Below are positions 34,012-41,313 of a DNA stretch of 41,313 nucleotides, piece after piece. Both the position numbers and the translations under genes were made by a program. Position 1 is the stretch's first letter. Each line of letters starts with the position of its first letter. The notes under the pieces were generated by a model, which did not search any database, was not told the DNA's origin, and saw only the letters and a program-made list of their open reading frames with translations. Origin of the DNA: JBAWAP01 sp049589355 (GTDB lineage Bacteria; Chloroflexota; Anaerolineae; VGOG01); assembly GCA_049589355.1 (NCBI GenBank), contig JBAWAP010000131.1, positions 1 to 41,313 on the forward strand, written 5' to 3'.

Positions 34012-34445
34012 TTCGTTTCCCTTAGCCAAATCAGCAGCAGGGCAGTGATGATGCCTGCCAAGTCGTAGCCAATATCGGCCAGTTCGAAGCCCCTGCCGGG
34101 GACCAGTTCTTGGTGGAGCTCGTCGAGAACGGCGTAGGCGAGGGCCAGGGCGAATACGACCTCCAACCGCCGTCTTCTGTGCAGAGGTGCTGAGGTATCC
34201 CTCCGCTCCTCGGCTTCACCTCCCCCCTTCTCCCTGTCTACCCCTCTGCCGCTGGACAGGGCACGGTGGAGCAGGGCAGCAAGGCCAGCATACTCGCCGA
34301 TGTGGGCCAGGTTGCCAATGTCATTGCCATGCCCAGATGAGGGGAGGAAACCCAATGGATCGGAGTGGGAGGAGAAATAGGAGATGCTGGCCATCCAGAT
34401 GCAGACGGGAGCCCAGTATCGCATAAGGCGCGAACGTCGAAACAA
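34008..34445 (-). CDS. VanZ family membrane protein
   Basis: A 145-aa VanZ-type protein with about four hydrophobic segments: one at the N terminus (YWAPVCIWMASISYFSS), NLAHIGEYAGLAALLHRAL, VVFALALAYAVLDELHQ and DLAGIITALLLIWL. The conserved HIGEY and DELHQ motifs are present. VanZ proteins are linked to low-level teicoplanin resistance and antibiotic susceptibility, by an unclear mechanism. A charged insert (REKGGGEAEERRD) separates the halves. The start is uncertain: TTG 34445, ATG 34424 or a CTG slightly upstream with GAGGAG. A truncated copy lies at 29303-29466. Confidence 0.82.
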   Translation of the reverse strand: MFRRSRLMRYWAPVCIWMASISYFSSHSDPLGFLPSSGHGNDIGNLAHIGEYAGLAALLHRALSSGRGVDREKGGGEAEERRDTSAPLHRRRRLEVVFALALAYAVLDELHQELVPGRGFELADIGYDLAGIITALLLIWLRETK

Positions 34446-34520
34446 CTCAATGATGTATGCCAGTGTGCTCCTCTTGTGATCTGCCTTGAGCCATCGTCCA
34501 TGTAAGTGGCCCGGATGTCA

Positions 34521-34549
34521 AGTGTACCACAACTCACCCAAATGGACAA
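34521..34549 (-). promoter_or_regulatory. Promoter of the vanZ operon
   Basis: On the minus strand, TTGTCC (34549-34544) and TACACT (34526-34521) are separated by 17 bp, giving a ~70-nt leader. Confidence 0.5.
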
Positions 34550-34665
34550 CTTGGCCTCCCCCTTACGAGATTGCCTCTCATCTTTCCTGGTGATACTCAG
34601 GTGGGGAACGGGCCGGTATTGATTGGCTGTTCTCGCAAATACGGATTGGTGGATAGTCAGAGGTG

Positions 34666-34694
34666 TTGCCTCGTTGCCCAGAGTGTGCTACAAT
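34666..34694 (+). promoter_or_regulatory. Promoter of the DUF2877 gene
   Basis: TTGCCT (34666-34671), 17 bp, and TACAAT (34689-34694). The predicted start near 34701 is ~23 nt before the GTG. Confidence 0.55.
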
Positions 34695-34723
34695 AGAGAG
34701 AAATAAGCTACTGGAGTGACAGG

Positions 34724-35647
34724 GTGAGAAATCCGCGCGTGAAGGCGTTGTCAATCAGCCAACCGGTTTTCGACATGGTGAAGAGAGGGGGCTTGACAGT
34801 CCGGGTCTTTGCGAACTACCACCATGCCTGCAACTTGGTGACCTCCGAGGAGGAGATCATCGCTCTAGTTAGCCCGGCGATAGGCAACGGTCCTCTGAAC
34901 ATAGTGATCGAGGAGATCGGGATTCTCCAGCACGTAAAGCCCGGGTTACTCGTGGTCTTTTCCGATGAGCAGCCCGGTTTGGGCGGGTCACTGGTTGTCT
35001 CACTGGACGGGGCCCAGTTGTGGAGGCCCGAAGTGAATTGGAAGTGTTTGACAACTCACCGTAGGAGGTTGGAAGACAACTTCGCCGCCTTGTGCAGTTG
35101 GCTATCTCAAAACGACATTGCCAAGGGGTTACTCGGTCTAGTTTTGGATGGGGAGAAAGAGCCCGGGGCGTGTGAGGATGGAACCCATTCGCTACACAAC
35201 CTGGCCTTCCTGGCCATGGCGCGGGTAGGGATCAAAGGGCTGCTGCAGGCGCTGCAATATGGTGACCAGTTGAGCATCCGTGAAAACGCGGCGCTACTGA
35301 CCGGTCTGGGGACCGGCTTGACCCCGGCGGGGGATGACTACCTGGTAGGACTTATGGCCGGGCTCCGGGTCTGGCCAAGCTCATTGAGCAACAGCGGATT
35401 ATCGCCCGATGATGCCTGCCAGATCATCTTCGAAGTGGCGAAGGGCAGGACCACCCTCCTCAGCAGGGTCTTTCTGCATAGCGCCAGAGAGGGTCTGTTC
35501 GGAGAAAACTGGCATAGGTTGCTGGTAGAACTGGCAAGGGGGGAAGCCATAGGAATACAGCAGGCAGCCAGGCGGATCCTGGCCTCAGGAGCCACGTCGG
35601 GAGCCGATGCCCTGGCTGGTTTCCTGAGCCCGTATCTTTGGCGATAA
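34724..35647 (+). CDS. DUF2877 (AllH-like) protein
   Basis: A 307-aa protein with the family hallmark GLGTGLTPAGDDYLVGLMAGLR and the later GATSGADALAGF, plus TTLLSRVFLHSAREG. The family includes AllH, which works with FdrA-type proteins in anaerobic allantoin/oxamate metabolism in enterobacteria. No other allantoin or carbamoyl genes are nearby, so it stands alone here. GTG 34724 fits the predicted transcript start; GTG 34739 is an alternative. The residues in the GTGLTPAGDD loop suggest nucleotide or phosphate binding, but that is inference. Confidence 0.75.
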   Translation: MRNPRVKALSISQPVFDMVKRGGLTVRVFANYHHACNLVTSEEEIIALVSPAIGNGPLNIVIEEIGILQHVKPGLLVVFSDEQPGLGGSLVVSLDGAQLWRPEVNWKCLTTHRRRLEDNFAALCSWLSQNDIAKGLLGLVLDGEKEPGACEDGTHSLHNLAFLAMARVGIKGLLQALQYGDQLSIRENAALLTGLGTGLTPAGDDYLVGLMAGLRVWPSSLSNSGLSPDDACQIIFEVAKGRTTLLSRVFLHSAREGLFGENWHRLLVELARGEAIGIQQAARRILASGATSGADALAGFLSPYLWR

Positions 35648-35739
35648 CATATAGAGGCAACAACCCTTCGACAGGAATTCGGCGAGCTCAGTCGAGCCAC
35701 TCAGGGCATCGCTGGCTAGCCGAAAAATGTAAACAGTGC

Positions 35740-35745
35740 TATAAT
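35740..35745 (+). promoter_or_regulatory. Extended -10 promoter of the HEAT-repeat gene
   Basis: TGCTATAAT provides a perfect TATAAT with the extended TGn. I see no good -35 at 16-18 bp. It lies ~65 nt before the start codon. Confidence 0.5.
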
Positions 35746-35811
35746 CCCAAGTAGGGCCCAGGCCAAGATCGAGTTGGTCGAAGGCCTGAATCAGTCTGGG
35801 AGGTGAAAACC

Positions 35812-36720
35812 ATGGAGGAGGGGAGAGGTCAATTAAGCAAGGAGGAGAAAATCCAGTTCCTGGAGCGCATCGTCGAGGGCGAGGATTATTTCACTGACTA
35901 CCTGCCTGTGCTCAAGGATTTCCTGGACGACGAGGAGGCCGAGGTGCGCAAGCTGGCCCTTACGGGCCTTTGGGATTACCCTACGCCGGAGATGATCGAG
36001 GTGCTCTTCGACAAGGCCAAAAACGACCCCAACGAAGAGGTCCGCTGCAGAGCCATCATCACTCTAGGGCGCTACATCTACGAGGGCGAGATGGCCGACT
36101 ATGACTTCGACTGGGGATCGCTGAAAGAGATCATGCGCGAAGATGAGCTGCCCCAAGAGGACTTCCTGCGAGTGAAAGAGTTCCTCCTGGGCTTCTATAG
36201 GGACCAAGAAAAAACCTTGGACGAGCGCCGCTTCGCCGTCGAAGCTCTGGGGTTCCTAACGGATCCTGAAGTCTTCGGGATCATCGAAGAGACCTATGCC
36301 CATCCCGACAAGAAGATGAAAATGAGCGCCATCTTCGCCATGGGCCGCAGCGGCAACGTCCGTTGGGCGGATGCCATCCTAGATGAGCTGCACAGCCCGG
36401 TGAAAGAACTGCAAATTGAGGCCATCAGGGCAGCAGGGGAATCCGGCTTAGAAGGGGCCGGCAAGGATCTGCGGCGGCTGACCTACTCTAACGACCGGGA
36501 CGTGAAGCTAGAATCCATCTGGGCCCTGGGGCAGACCGGTTGGGAAGAGGCCTTCGAGCGCTTGGATGAACTGACCTACCTAGGGGAGGATGCGGAGATC
36601 CGAGAGGCGGCAGAACTTGCTTTGGAGGACTGGTTCCTGTACAGTGGGTCACTGGAGGATTATTACGAAGAGGGCGATTGGGAGGAATTCGACGAGGACG
36701 AAGATTGGCAAGATGCTTGA
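35812..36720 (+). CDS. HEAT-repeat protein with acidic C terminus
   Basis: A 302-aa helical repeat protein. At least five HEAT-like units can be seen, for example EVRKLALTGLWDYPTPEMIEVL, EVRCRAIITLGRY, RRFAVEALGFLTDPE, KMSAIFAMGRSGN, ELQIEAIRAAGESG and KLESIWALGQTG. The last ~30 residues are strongly acidic (SLEDYYEEGDWEEFDEDEDW). Such proteins act as scaffolds; no enzyme motif is present. ATG 35812 is preferred over GTG 35803 because GGGAGG lies 8 nt upstream. It ends 2 nt from the end of mutM on the other strand. Confidence 0.78.
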   Translation: MEEGRGQLSKEEKIQFLERIVEGEDYFTDYLPVLKDFLDDEEAEVRKLALTGLWDYPTPEMIEVLFDKAKNDPNEEVRCRAIITLGRYIYEGEMADYDFDWGSLKEIMREDELPQEDFLRVKEFLLGFYRDQEKTLDERRFAVEALGFLTDPEVFGIIEETYAHPDKKMKMSAIFAMGRSGNVRWADAILDELHSPVKELQIEAIRAAGESGLEGAGKDLRRLTYSNDRDVKLESIWALGQTGWEEAFERLDELTYLGEDAEIREAAELALEDWFLYSGSLEDYYEEGDWEEFDEDEDWQDA

Positions 36721-36722
36721 CA

Positions 36723-37529
36723 TCAGGGACAGAAATAGGTCCCCCGCCCGCCTACCTCGATCCTCTCAATGGGCATCGCACAGACGAAACAGGGCTTTCC
36801 CTTACGTCCCTTGACCTGAAAGCTCTCCTGATAGAAGCCCTCGCTCCCGTCCAGGTGCAGGAAGGCCATTTCCGACGAACCACCTAGCTCCAGCCCCCGC
36901 TGTAGCTCCGCCACGATGCTGGCATGCAATCGCTCTACCTCCTCCTCGCTCAGGCCTGAAGCGCGGCGTTGAGGATGCAGCCTCGCTCGGAAGAGAATCT
37001 CATCGGCGTAAACATTGCCCAAGCCAGCGATGGCAGCCTGATCCATCAGGGTTGCCTTGAGCGCTCCGCGCTTCTTGGCCAGAAGCCGCCGCAAGAGATC
37101 AGCGGTAAAGCTCTCATCCAAGGGATCAACGCCCAGTTTGACTACAGGTGGCCAACTGTCTACCTCGACTGTTGGCCACAAGTGGACGTATTTGAGCCTT
37201 ACCTGGCCCAGAGTCAGGCGAGCTCCATCAGTGAACTTCAGCTCCAGGCAAATGTCACGGGGCTCGCCGGTGAAGGGCGGGGAGAGGAGCAGTTGGCCCA
37301 CCATCATCAGGTGGATAATCAGCGAGTGGACACCCTCGAAATCAAGGACCAGCATCTTGCCTCGCCGCCGCACCCCTACGATAGCTCTACCCTCTACAGC
37401 TTCCCTGAGTTGAGCGACGGGGAACTGGCCCTCTGTCTTTTCAAAAACAGCAGCCTCTTTCACCCTCCGCCCGACGACCTCTCGCCTCAGTTCCCCTTTT
37501 AGTATTTCCACCTCAGGCAGCTCGGGCAC
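36723..37529 (-). CDS. mutM: Formamidopyrimidine-DNA glycosylase, truncated in the zinc finger
   Basis: A base-excision repair glycosylase that removes 8-oxoguanine and ring-opened purines. The N terminus after the GTG start gives the catalytic PELPEVE; VRRRGKMLVLDF and AGLGNVYADEILF are also typical. The C-terminal zinc finger normally has four cysteines ending CPxCQ. Here CFVC and YFCP are followed directly by TGA, and the next codons read TGT CAA (Cys-Gln). The stop therefore replaces the x of CPxCQ, removing the fourth zinc ligand. This could be a nonsense mutation (TGG to TGA), natural readthrough or a sequence error. The length is otherwise normal (268 aa). The gene follows the radical SAM gene by 17 nt. 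Confidence 0.88.
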   Translation of the reverse strand: MPELPEVEILKGELRREVVGRRVKEAAVFEKTEGQFPVAQLREAVEGRAIVGVRRRGKMLVLDFEGVHSLIIHLMMVGQLLLSPPFTGEPRDICLELKFTDGARLTLGQVRLKYVHLWPTVEVDSWPPVVKLGVDPLDESFTADLLRRLLAKKRGALKATLMDQAAIAGLGNVYADEILFRARLHPQRRASGLSEEEVERLHASIVAELQRGLELGGSSEMAFLHLDGSEGFYQESFQVKGRKGKPCFVCAMPIERIEVGGRGTYFCP

Positions 37530-37546
37530 TTTCTCAGCCTTTTCAT

Positions 37547-38659
37547 CTACACCGCGCCAAGGATCTGCTGCTCAACTTCCCTGGCCAACTTCTTTCCCAA
37601 ACTCGGGATGCTTTCCAACCCCTTCACCCCCATTTGCCCATAGATCGCGCACACGTCCTGTTCCAGATCATCCAGAGCCCAGGCAGCCTTGCGATAAGCC
37701 CAGATCCTGTAACTCCGTCCCTCCGCTAATTCTAGCCGATATGCCTTGTTGGCCAGATGCTCGGCGATGTGCTTGTTCGCTACCAACTTTTCACCACGGA
37801 TGATAGGGCGTGACATTCGGTCACTGATGCCGTACTTCTCGCATAGCTCTGCCACCTTCTGCCCCAATCGGCTCCAGTAGCTCTGCGGTGGGCCGTAACT
37901 GCTTTGGGGATAGAGCCGCTCGTAGAAGGGTACCTTCTCTGGATAGATGCGCGCCAACTGCTTTAGGGAATAGGCTTTCTGGTTGTCGGAGAGGGTCAGA
38001 CCACCGGCCAGGACGAAGGTGCCGCCGTGATCTCGGGTCCAGCGCACTACCGCTTCCAGGTTCTCATCATCGTAGATGCCAGGGAGGATAGGCATGAAAC
38101 AGGTACCAGTGAGAATGTCCGCCTTAGCAAACTGCTCCATGGCTTTGAAGCGGCGCGGTGGCATGGGCACGGCAGGCTCGAAGCCCCTGAGGTATCTGTA
38201 ATTGAGAGATTCGGGAGTGGCGATAATGCTGAAGCTGACTACGGCTCGCGCCTTATCGTTGATGGCCTTGATCAGCTCCAAATCTTGTAGCACATTATGG
38301 GACTTCTCCAGTACGAGCACGGGGAAGCCAAGGTCGAGGCAGGTCTGGAGCATCTGGCGCGAGAGGCGATAGCGGAACTCGGCGGGCTGGTAGTCTCCCA
38401 AACCGACGACGTCAACCGGCACCTTCGAGAGCTCTTTGCGCAAGAGTTCCGGGGCATTGATCTTAACCTTGATCAGGCGTGAGAAATCCTCTGGGTCAGG
38501 GTAGGGGCAATACTTACTCTCACGCCAGTAGCAATACTCACAGCCATGCTGACAGCCCATGTAGGGATGGGCAGTGTAGCGCGTCCAAAACCAGTGATCG
38601 GCGTGCTTGTACCTGTTCAGGATGCGCTTGGGCTTATAGAGTTTGTATTCGACAGCCAT
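37547..38659 (-). CDS. SPL-like radical SAM protein with C-terminal helix-hairpin-helix
   Basis: A 370-aa radical SAM protein of the spore-photoproduct-lyase-like/Rv2578c group. The cluster motif is CQHGCEYC (CxxxCxxC), with the lead-in WTRYTAHPYMG and later FSIIATPESLNYRYLRGFEP typical of this group. The C terminus (MGVKGLESIPSLGKKLAREVEQQIL) looks like a helix-hairpin-helix, a DNA-binding element also found in polX nearby. This supports a DNA-directed reaction, but the lesion or substrate is unknown. The start lacks a good ribosome site (CTGGGGACC before the ATG). It is followed by mutM at 17 nt, a likely operon. Confidence 0.8.
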   Translation of the reverse strand: MAVEYKLYKPKRILNRYKHADHWFWTRYTAHPYMGCQHGCEYCYWRESKYCPYPDPEDFSRLIKVKINAPELLRKELSKVPVDVVGLGDYQPAEFRYRLSRQMLQTCLDLGFPVLVLEKSHNVLQDLELIKAINDKARAVVSFSIIATPESLNYRYLRGFEPAVPMPPRRFKAMEQFAKADILTGTCFMPILPGIYDDENLEAVVRWTRDHGGTFVLAGGLTLSDNQKAYSLKQLARIYPEKVPFYERLYPQSSYGPPQSYWSRLGQKVAELCEKYGISDRMSRPIIRGEKLVANKHIAEHLANKAYRLELAEGRSYRIWAYRKAAWALDDLEQDVCAIYGQMGVKGLESIPSLGKKLAREVEQQILGAV

Positions 38660-38672
38660 GGTCCCCAGGATG

Positions 38673-38790
38673 GCGATTGAAATCGCACCTGTGAGGGTGT
38701 TCCGTACCAGGCGACCACCGTTCGGCCGTGAGCTCAGCCGAACGGTGGACGAGCGGCACGTTCACACCCTCTAGAGGCGGTTTCAATTGC
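38673..38790. repeat. 118-nt compound inverted repeat
   Basis: The outer arms (38673-38700 with 38764-38790, e.g. GAGGGTGT with ACACCCTC and ATTGAAA with TTTCAAT) enclose a perfect 12-bp inner stem CCACCGTTCGGC/GCCGAACGGTGG (38715-38726 with 38737-38748). It fills the gap between the SH3 gene and the radical SAM gene, both minus strand. It could be a small non-autonomous mobile element, a processing site or an attenuator. Confidence 0.7.
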
Positions 38791-38813
38791 TGTTCCTATA
38801 TCGAGACGCACCC

Positions 38814-39338
38814 TCATGGCAGAGTCGGCTCCAGAAACTCCTCTGCCGCCCAACCAATTTTCAAATCCTCGTCTTCTTCTGCAGGGTCCTCCAGGCGCCA
38901 CCAGATACCACCCTCAGGATCCTTCTCAGGGCCCCCCAGCACTTTGAGAATCGTCCCGTCCTTGACGAGCTTGAGGCGAGCGTAGTTCATCCCAGGACCC
39001 GTGCGATAGCTCAGTTGGTCGGGTTCGGCACCGACTACCTTTACGTAGCCGCCGACGGTGACCTCGGCGGGTAGAGTTGGGGTAGGGGTAGGTCGGGGAG
39101 TAGGAGTGGAAGTGGGAGGTGGGAGCAACGTGGGCAGAGCGGGAGTCACGGTAGGTATAATCTCCGGAGTCGGCAGCGGTGACGGCGCGAAGGGGTTCCA
39201 AAGAGCGATGAACACGGCCAATATCAACAGCAGGATGACCACCAGAGGCCACAGGGGTAACCCGCGTCGCCTCCCCGCTCGTGTCTGCCGCTCAACTTCC
39301 TCCTCGTAATAATCGTCTTCGGTGTTGAAATCAGACAT
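38814..39338 (-). CDS. Membrane-anchored bacterial SH3 domain protein
   Basis: A 174-aa protein with an acidic/basic cytoplasmic N terminus (1-28), one transmembrane helix (LWPLVVILLLILAVFIALW, about 29-47), a Pro/Thr-rich linker (about 52-90) and a C-terminal SH3_3-type domain (GGYVKVVG, LSYRTGPGMNYARL, DGTILKVLGGPEKD, WWRLEDP, GWAAEEFLEP). Such domains usually bind peptidoglycan or peptides outside the cell. The ATG has AAGGAG 8 nt upstream and overlaps the end of polX by 8 nt, so it is cotranscribed with a DNA polymerase. That pairing has no obvious functional meaning. Confidence 0.82.
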   Translation of the reverse strand: MSDFNTEDDYYEEEVERQTRAGRRRGLPLWPLVVILLLILAVFIALWNPFAPSPLPTPEIIPTVTPALPTLLPPPTSTPTPRPTPTPTLPAEVTVGGYVKVVGAEPDQLSYRTGPGMNYARLKLVKDGTILKVLGGPEKDPEGGIWWRLEDPAEEDEDLKIGWAAEEFLEPTLP

Positions 39339-41067
39339 GCTTTATACTCCTTTGCTTGTTATGTATAAGTTTCAGTAGCTCATTCCAAGAGAGGGCATTC
39401 ACTACGTCCTTGGCTTCGGCCCAGCCTCGACGGGCAGTGGCCACGCCATACTCCATAGCCGCCAGGCCCGCTGCATTGTGGGCATCGCTATCTACAGCCA
39501 ACCTCACTCCCATACCCACCGCGCGGCGGATGTGGGCATCGTCGAGATCCAGCCGGTCAGGGATGGCGTTGACCTCAGGAATAGTGCCCGTTTCAAGGGC
39601 CACCTTCAGAACCCTATCCATGTCCACAGCGCTGGCCTCCCGCTGGCCGAGGATGCGGCCTAAGGGGTGGCCAATAACGTCCACGTGAGGATTGCGCATG
39701 GCTGAGATGAGCCGGGAGGTGATACGCTCCCGCTCCTGACGCAGGCCCGAGTGAATCGAGGCCACCACCACATCCAGCTCGCTCAACACCTCATCGGGGA
39801 GATCCAAGCTGCCATCAGCCTTGATTTCTACTTCGGCCCCCTGGAGCAGCCGAAAATCGCCGCATTGCTCATTGAGGCGGTTGATCTCAGCCCGCTGCTC
39901 ATGCAGTCGCTCCGGCGTCAGACCCCCTGCCACTCCCAGGCTCTGGGTGTGGTCGCTGATCACAGCGTACTGATAGCCCCGCGCCCGCGCTGCCTCGGCC
40001 ATCTCGGCCATGCTGCCCACCCCGTCGCTCCAACTGGTGTGGACGTGCAGGTCTCCCTTGATGTCACTCAACTCTATCAGCTTCGGCAACTTTCCCTGTC
40101 TGGCCGCCTCGATCTCACCCCGATTCTCTCGCAACTCCGGAGGGATCCAAGGCAGCCCTAAAGTGCGATAGACGCTCTCCTCATCTGCGCAGAGGATCTC
40201 CTCTCCATCGCGCTTGAAGCCATACTCGCTCAGGCTGAGGCCCTGGTCCAAAGAAAGCTCCCTCAGAGCCACATTGTGAGCCTGGCTCCCGGTGAAGTAC
40301 TGCAGAAGAGAGCCGTAGCGGGCGGGCTCCAGCACCCGCAGGTCAACCTGAAGTCCGTTGTGGAGGATCACCGAAGTCTTGGTCGAACCCCGCAGCGCAA
40401 CTTCTTCCACCATTGGAAGGTTGGCGAAGCAATCCATCACGGCCCCTGGCTCATCTGAAGCCACCAGCAGGTCAATGTCGCCTATAGTGGCTTTCATGCG
40501 CCGCAGGCTCCCCGCCGCGGTGGCCTGTTGCAAGGCGGAGCAGCGAGCTCGCAGTGCCCCCAGGATCTCCCTGGCTACTGGCCAGGCAGTGCCCAGGGGG
40601 ATGCGATCACTGCGCCGGTGGAGGGCCTCGATACCGGCAAGGATGTTGGCTTCCGACTTGACGCCCAATCCCGGCAGATCCCTGAGCTTGCCCTCCCGTG
40701 CTGCTAGCTCCACATCGGCCACACTCATCAGCGCCAACCTCTCGTAGAGCAGCTTGGCCGTCTTGGGGCCCACATCGGGGATGGCCAGCATGGCCACCAC
40801 GCCTGGGGGGATCTCTTCTTTCAGCTCCTCATAATACCCTAAGTGGCCCGTGCCCAACAGCTCATTGAGTTTCTTAGCCAGGGCCTCGCCCACTCCAGGT
40901 ATCTCCCTGAGTTTACCATCCCGCCACACATCGTTGATGTCTCGTCCCAAGTTGAGGATGTTATCCGCCGCCCGACGGTATGCTATGGACTTGTAGATAA
41001 TCTCGCCCTTTATCTCCAACATGTCAGCGATGTCGTAGAGGATATCGGCCACCTGGCGATTGTTCAT
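39331..41067 (-). CDS. polX: DNA polymerase/3'-5' exonuclease PolX
   Basis: A 578-aa family X polymerase of the bacterial PolX type. The N-terminal HhH regions (LREIPGVGEALAKKLNELL and LAIPDVGPKTAKLLYERL) precede the nucleotidyltransferase core GSLRRMKATIGDIDLLV with D197 and D199, and the third carboxylate D242 in LQVDLRV. The C-terminal PHP domain starts KGDLHVHTSWSDG (H341, H343) and continues with SDHTQSLG, HSGL, GHPLGR and DSDAHN, so the exonuclease site looks intact. It fills gaps in base excision repair. ATG 41067 gives the normal family N terminus (MNNRQVADIL); GTG 41091 is the alternative. Confidence 0.92.
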   Translation of the reverse strand: MNNRQVADILYDIADMLEIKGEIIYKSIAYRRAADNILNLGRDINDVWRDGKLREIPGVGEALAKKLNELLGTGHLGYYEELKEEIPPGVVAMLAIPDVGPKTAKLLYERLALMSVADVELAAREGKLRDLPGLGVKSEANILAGIEALHRRSDRIPLGTAWPVAREILGALRARCSALQQATAAGSLRRMKATIGDIDLLVASDEPGAVMDCFANLPMVEEVALRGSTKTSVILHNGLQVDLRVLEPARYGSLLQYFTGSQAHNVALRELSLDQGLSLSEYGFKRDGEEILCADEESVYRTLGLPWIPPELRENRGEIEAARQGKLPKLIELSDIKGDLHVHTSWSDGVGSMAEMAEAARARGYQYAVISDHTQSLGVAGGLTPERLHEQRAEINRLNEQCGDFRLLQGAEVEIKADGSLDLPDEVLSELDVVVASIHSGLRQERERITSRLISAMRNPHVDVIGHPLGRILGQREASAVDMDRVLKVALETGTIPEVNAIPDRLDLDDAHIRRAVGMGVRLAVDSDAHNAAGLAAMEYGVATARRGWAEAKDVVNALSWNELLKLIHNKQRSIKHV

Positions 41068-41141
41068 GGTCCTTTTCCCCCCACCACTCACAGCGGGTAG
41101 TCTCCCTGGAAATTGATACTCTCCCGCAGTGACTATACTAG

Positions 41142-41170
41142 ATTATACCAGTTTTTGTTAAACTTGACAA
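41142..41170 (-). promoter_or_regulatory. Promoter of the polX operon
   Basis: On the minus strand, TTGTCA (41170-41165), 17 bp, and TATAAT (41147-41142), with an extended TGG before the -10. Transcription would start near 41135. The remaining bases to 41313 show no recognised gene or RNA. Confidence 0.7.
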
Positions 41171-41313
41171 CAACGGGATAGCAGGGCAGGGAGCACCGGT
41201 TGTAAATCAGGTACCATCCGCCGAGACCATCAGCCCAACTTACCCCGTGGGTGCAGCAGCCTGGGGAATAAGCCAGCGACGGGCAGCTTCGGCGGTCGGT
41301 TCTGAGCCGAGGC

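Noticed and set aside
36723..36725. Selenocysteine or a reassigned TGA codon in mutM
   Set aside because: Other genes in the window end normally with TGA and use TGG for Trp, MutM is not a known selenoprotein family, and no SECIS-like hairpin stands out; a nonsense change or error is simpler.
41171..41313. Structured RNA (6S, SRP or RNase P) at the window end
   Set aside because: Some GC-rich complementary words are present, but no conserved core motif of any of these RNAs could be identified in the partial sequence.

Overview
The window looks like a chromosomal segment of an anaerobic or thermotolerant Chloroflexota bacterium, probably Anaerolineae-like. This is inferred, not proven. The grounds are the moderately high GC, secreted proteins with very long Pro/Thr-rich linkers, a giant lipoprotein with beta-propeller and BNR-type repeats, a tungsten-type aldehyde ferredoxin oxidoreductase (AOR), tandem M42 peptidases, and many short palindromic repeats between and even inside genes. 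No phage, insertion sequence, tRNA or rRNA gene was found.

Layout. 50-4875: a Kbl/BioF-type PLP enzyme converges on a heterodimeric ABC exporter encoded on the minus strand. The exporter has an elaborate control region at 4915-5173: a consensus promoter, two similar dyad operators, a 29-codon leader ORF and two tandem intrinsic terminators whose arms can cross-pair. 5174-6732: about 1.5 kb without a credible gene, holding hairpins and an AT-rich array of degenerate 50-bp repeats. 6733-8163: an AI-2E-family permease (minus) whose promoter diverges from that of the next operon.

8135-17101 is the main discovery candidate. A tryptophan-specific T-box riboswitch (specifier TGG, T-box TGGC) precedes a tightly coupled eight-gene plus-strand unit: a saccharopine-dehydrogenase-like enzyme, an Eis-like acetyltransferase, a four-cluster ferredoxin, AOR, a cysteine hydrolase, a duplicated TIGR04076-like protein, a tryptophanyl-tRNA synthetase with a degenerate KMSKS motif, and TrpB2. 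Starvation for Trp-tRNA should induce all of it. I infer an anaerobic tryptophan or indole salvage system.

17108-23054: phosphofructokinase plus a YbaK-type deacylase (minus), a membrane-anchored Pro/Thr-rich protein, and three tandem M42 aminopeptidases. 23171-32906: a 1557-residue lipoprotein, a DUF123 protein, a small possible toxin-antitoxin pair, a fragment of a vanZ gene, a metallo-beta-lactamase-fold hydrolase and a CehA/McbA-like metallohydrolase. 33004-36720: VanZ with a possible Qng1-related protein (minus), an AllH/DUF2877-like protein and a HEAT-repeat protein. 36723-41067 (minus): a DNA-repair group reading polX, SH3 protein, SPL-like radical SAM protein with a C-terminal HhH, and mutM. 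MutM has a TGA codon exactly inside its last zinc-ligand motif. The final ~140 bases, upstream of the polX promoter, hold nothing I recognise.
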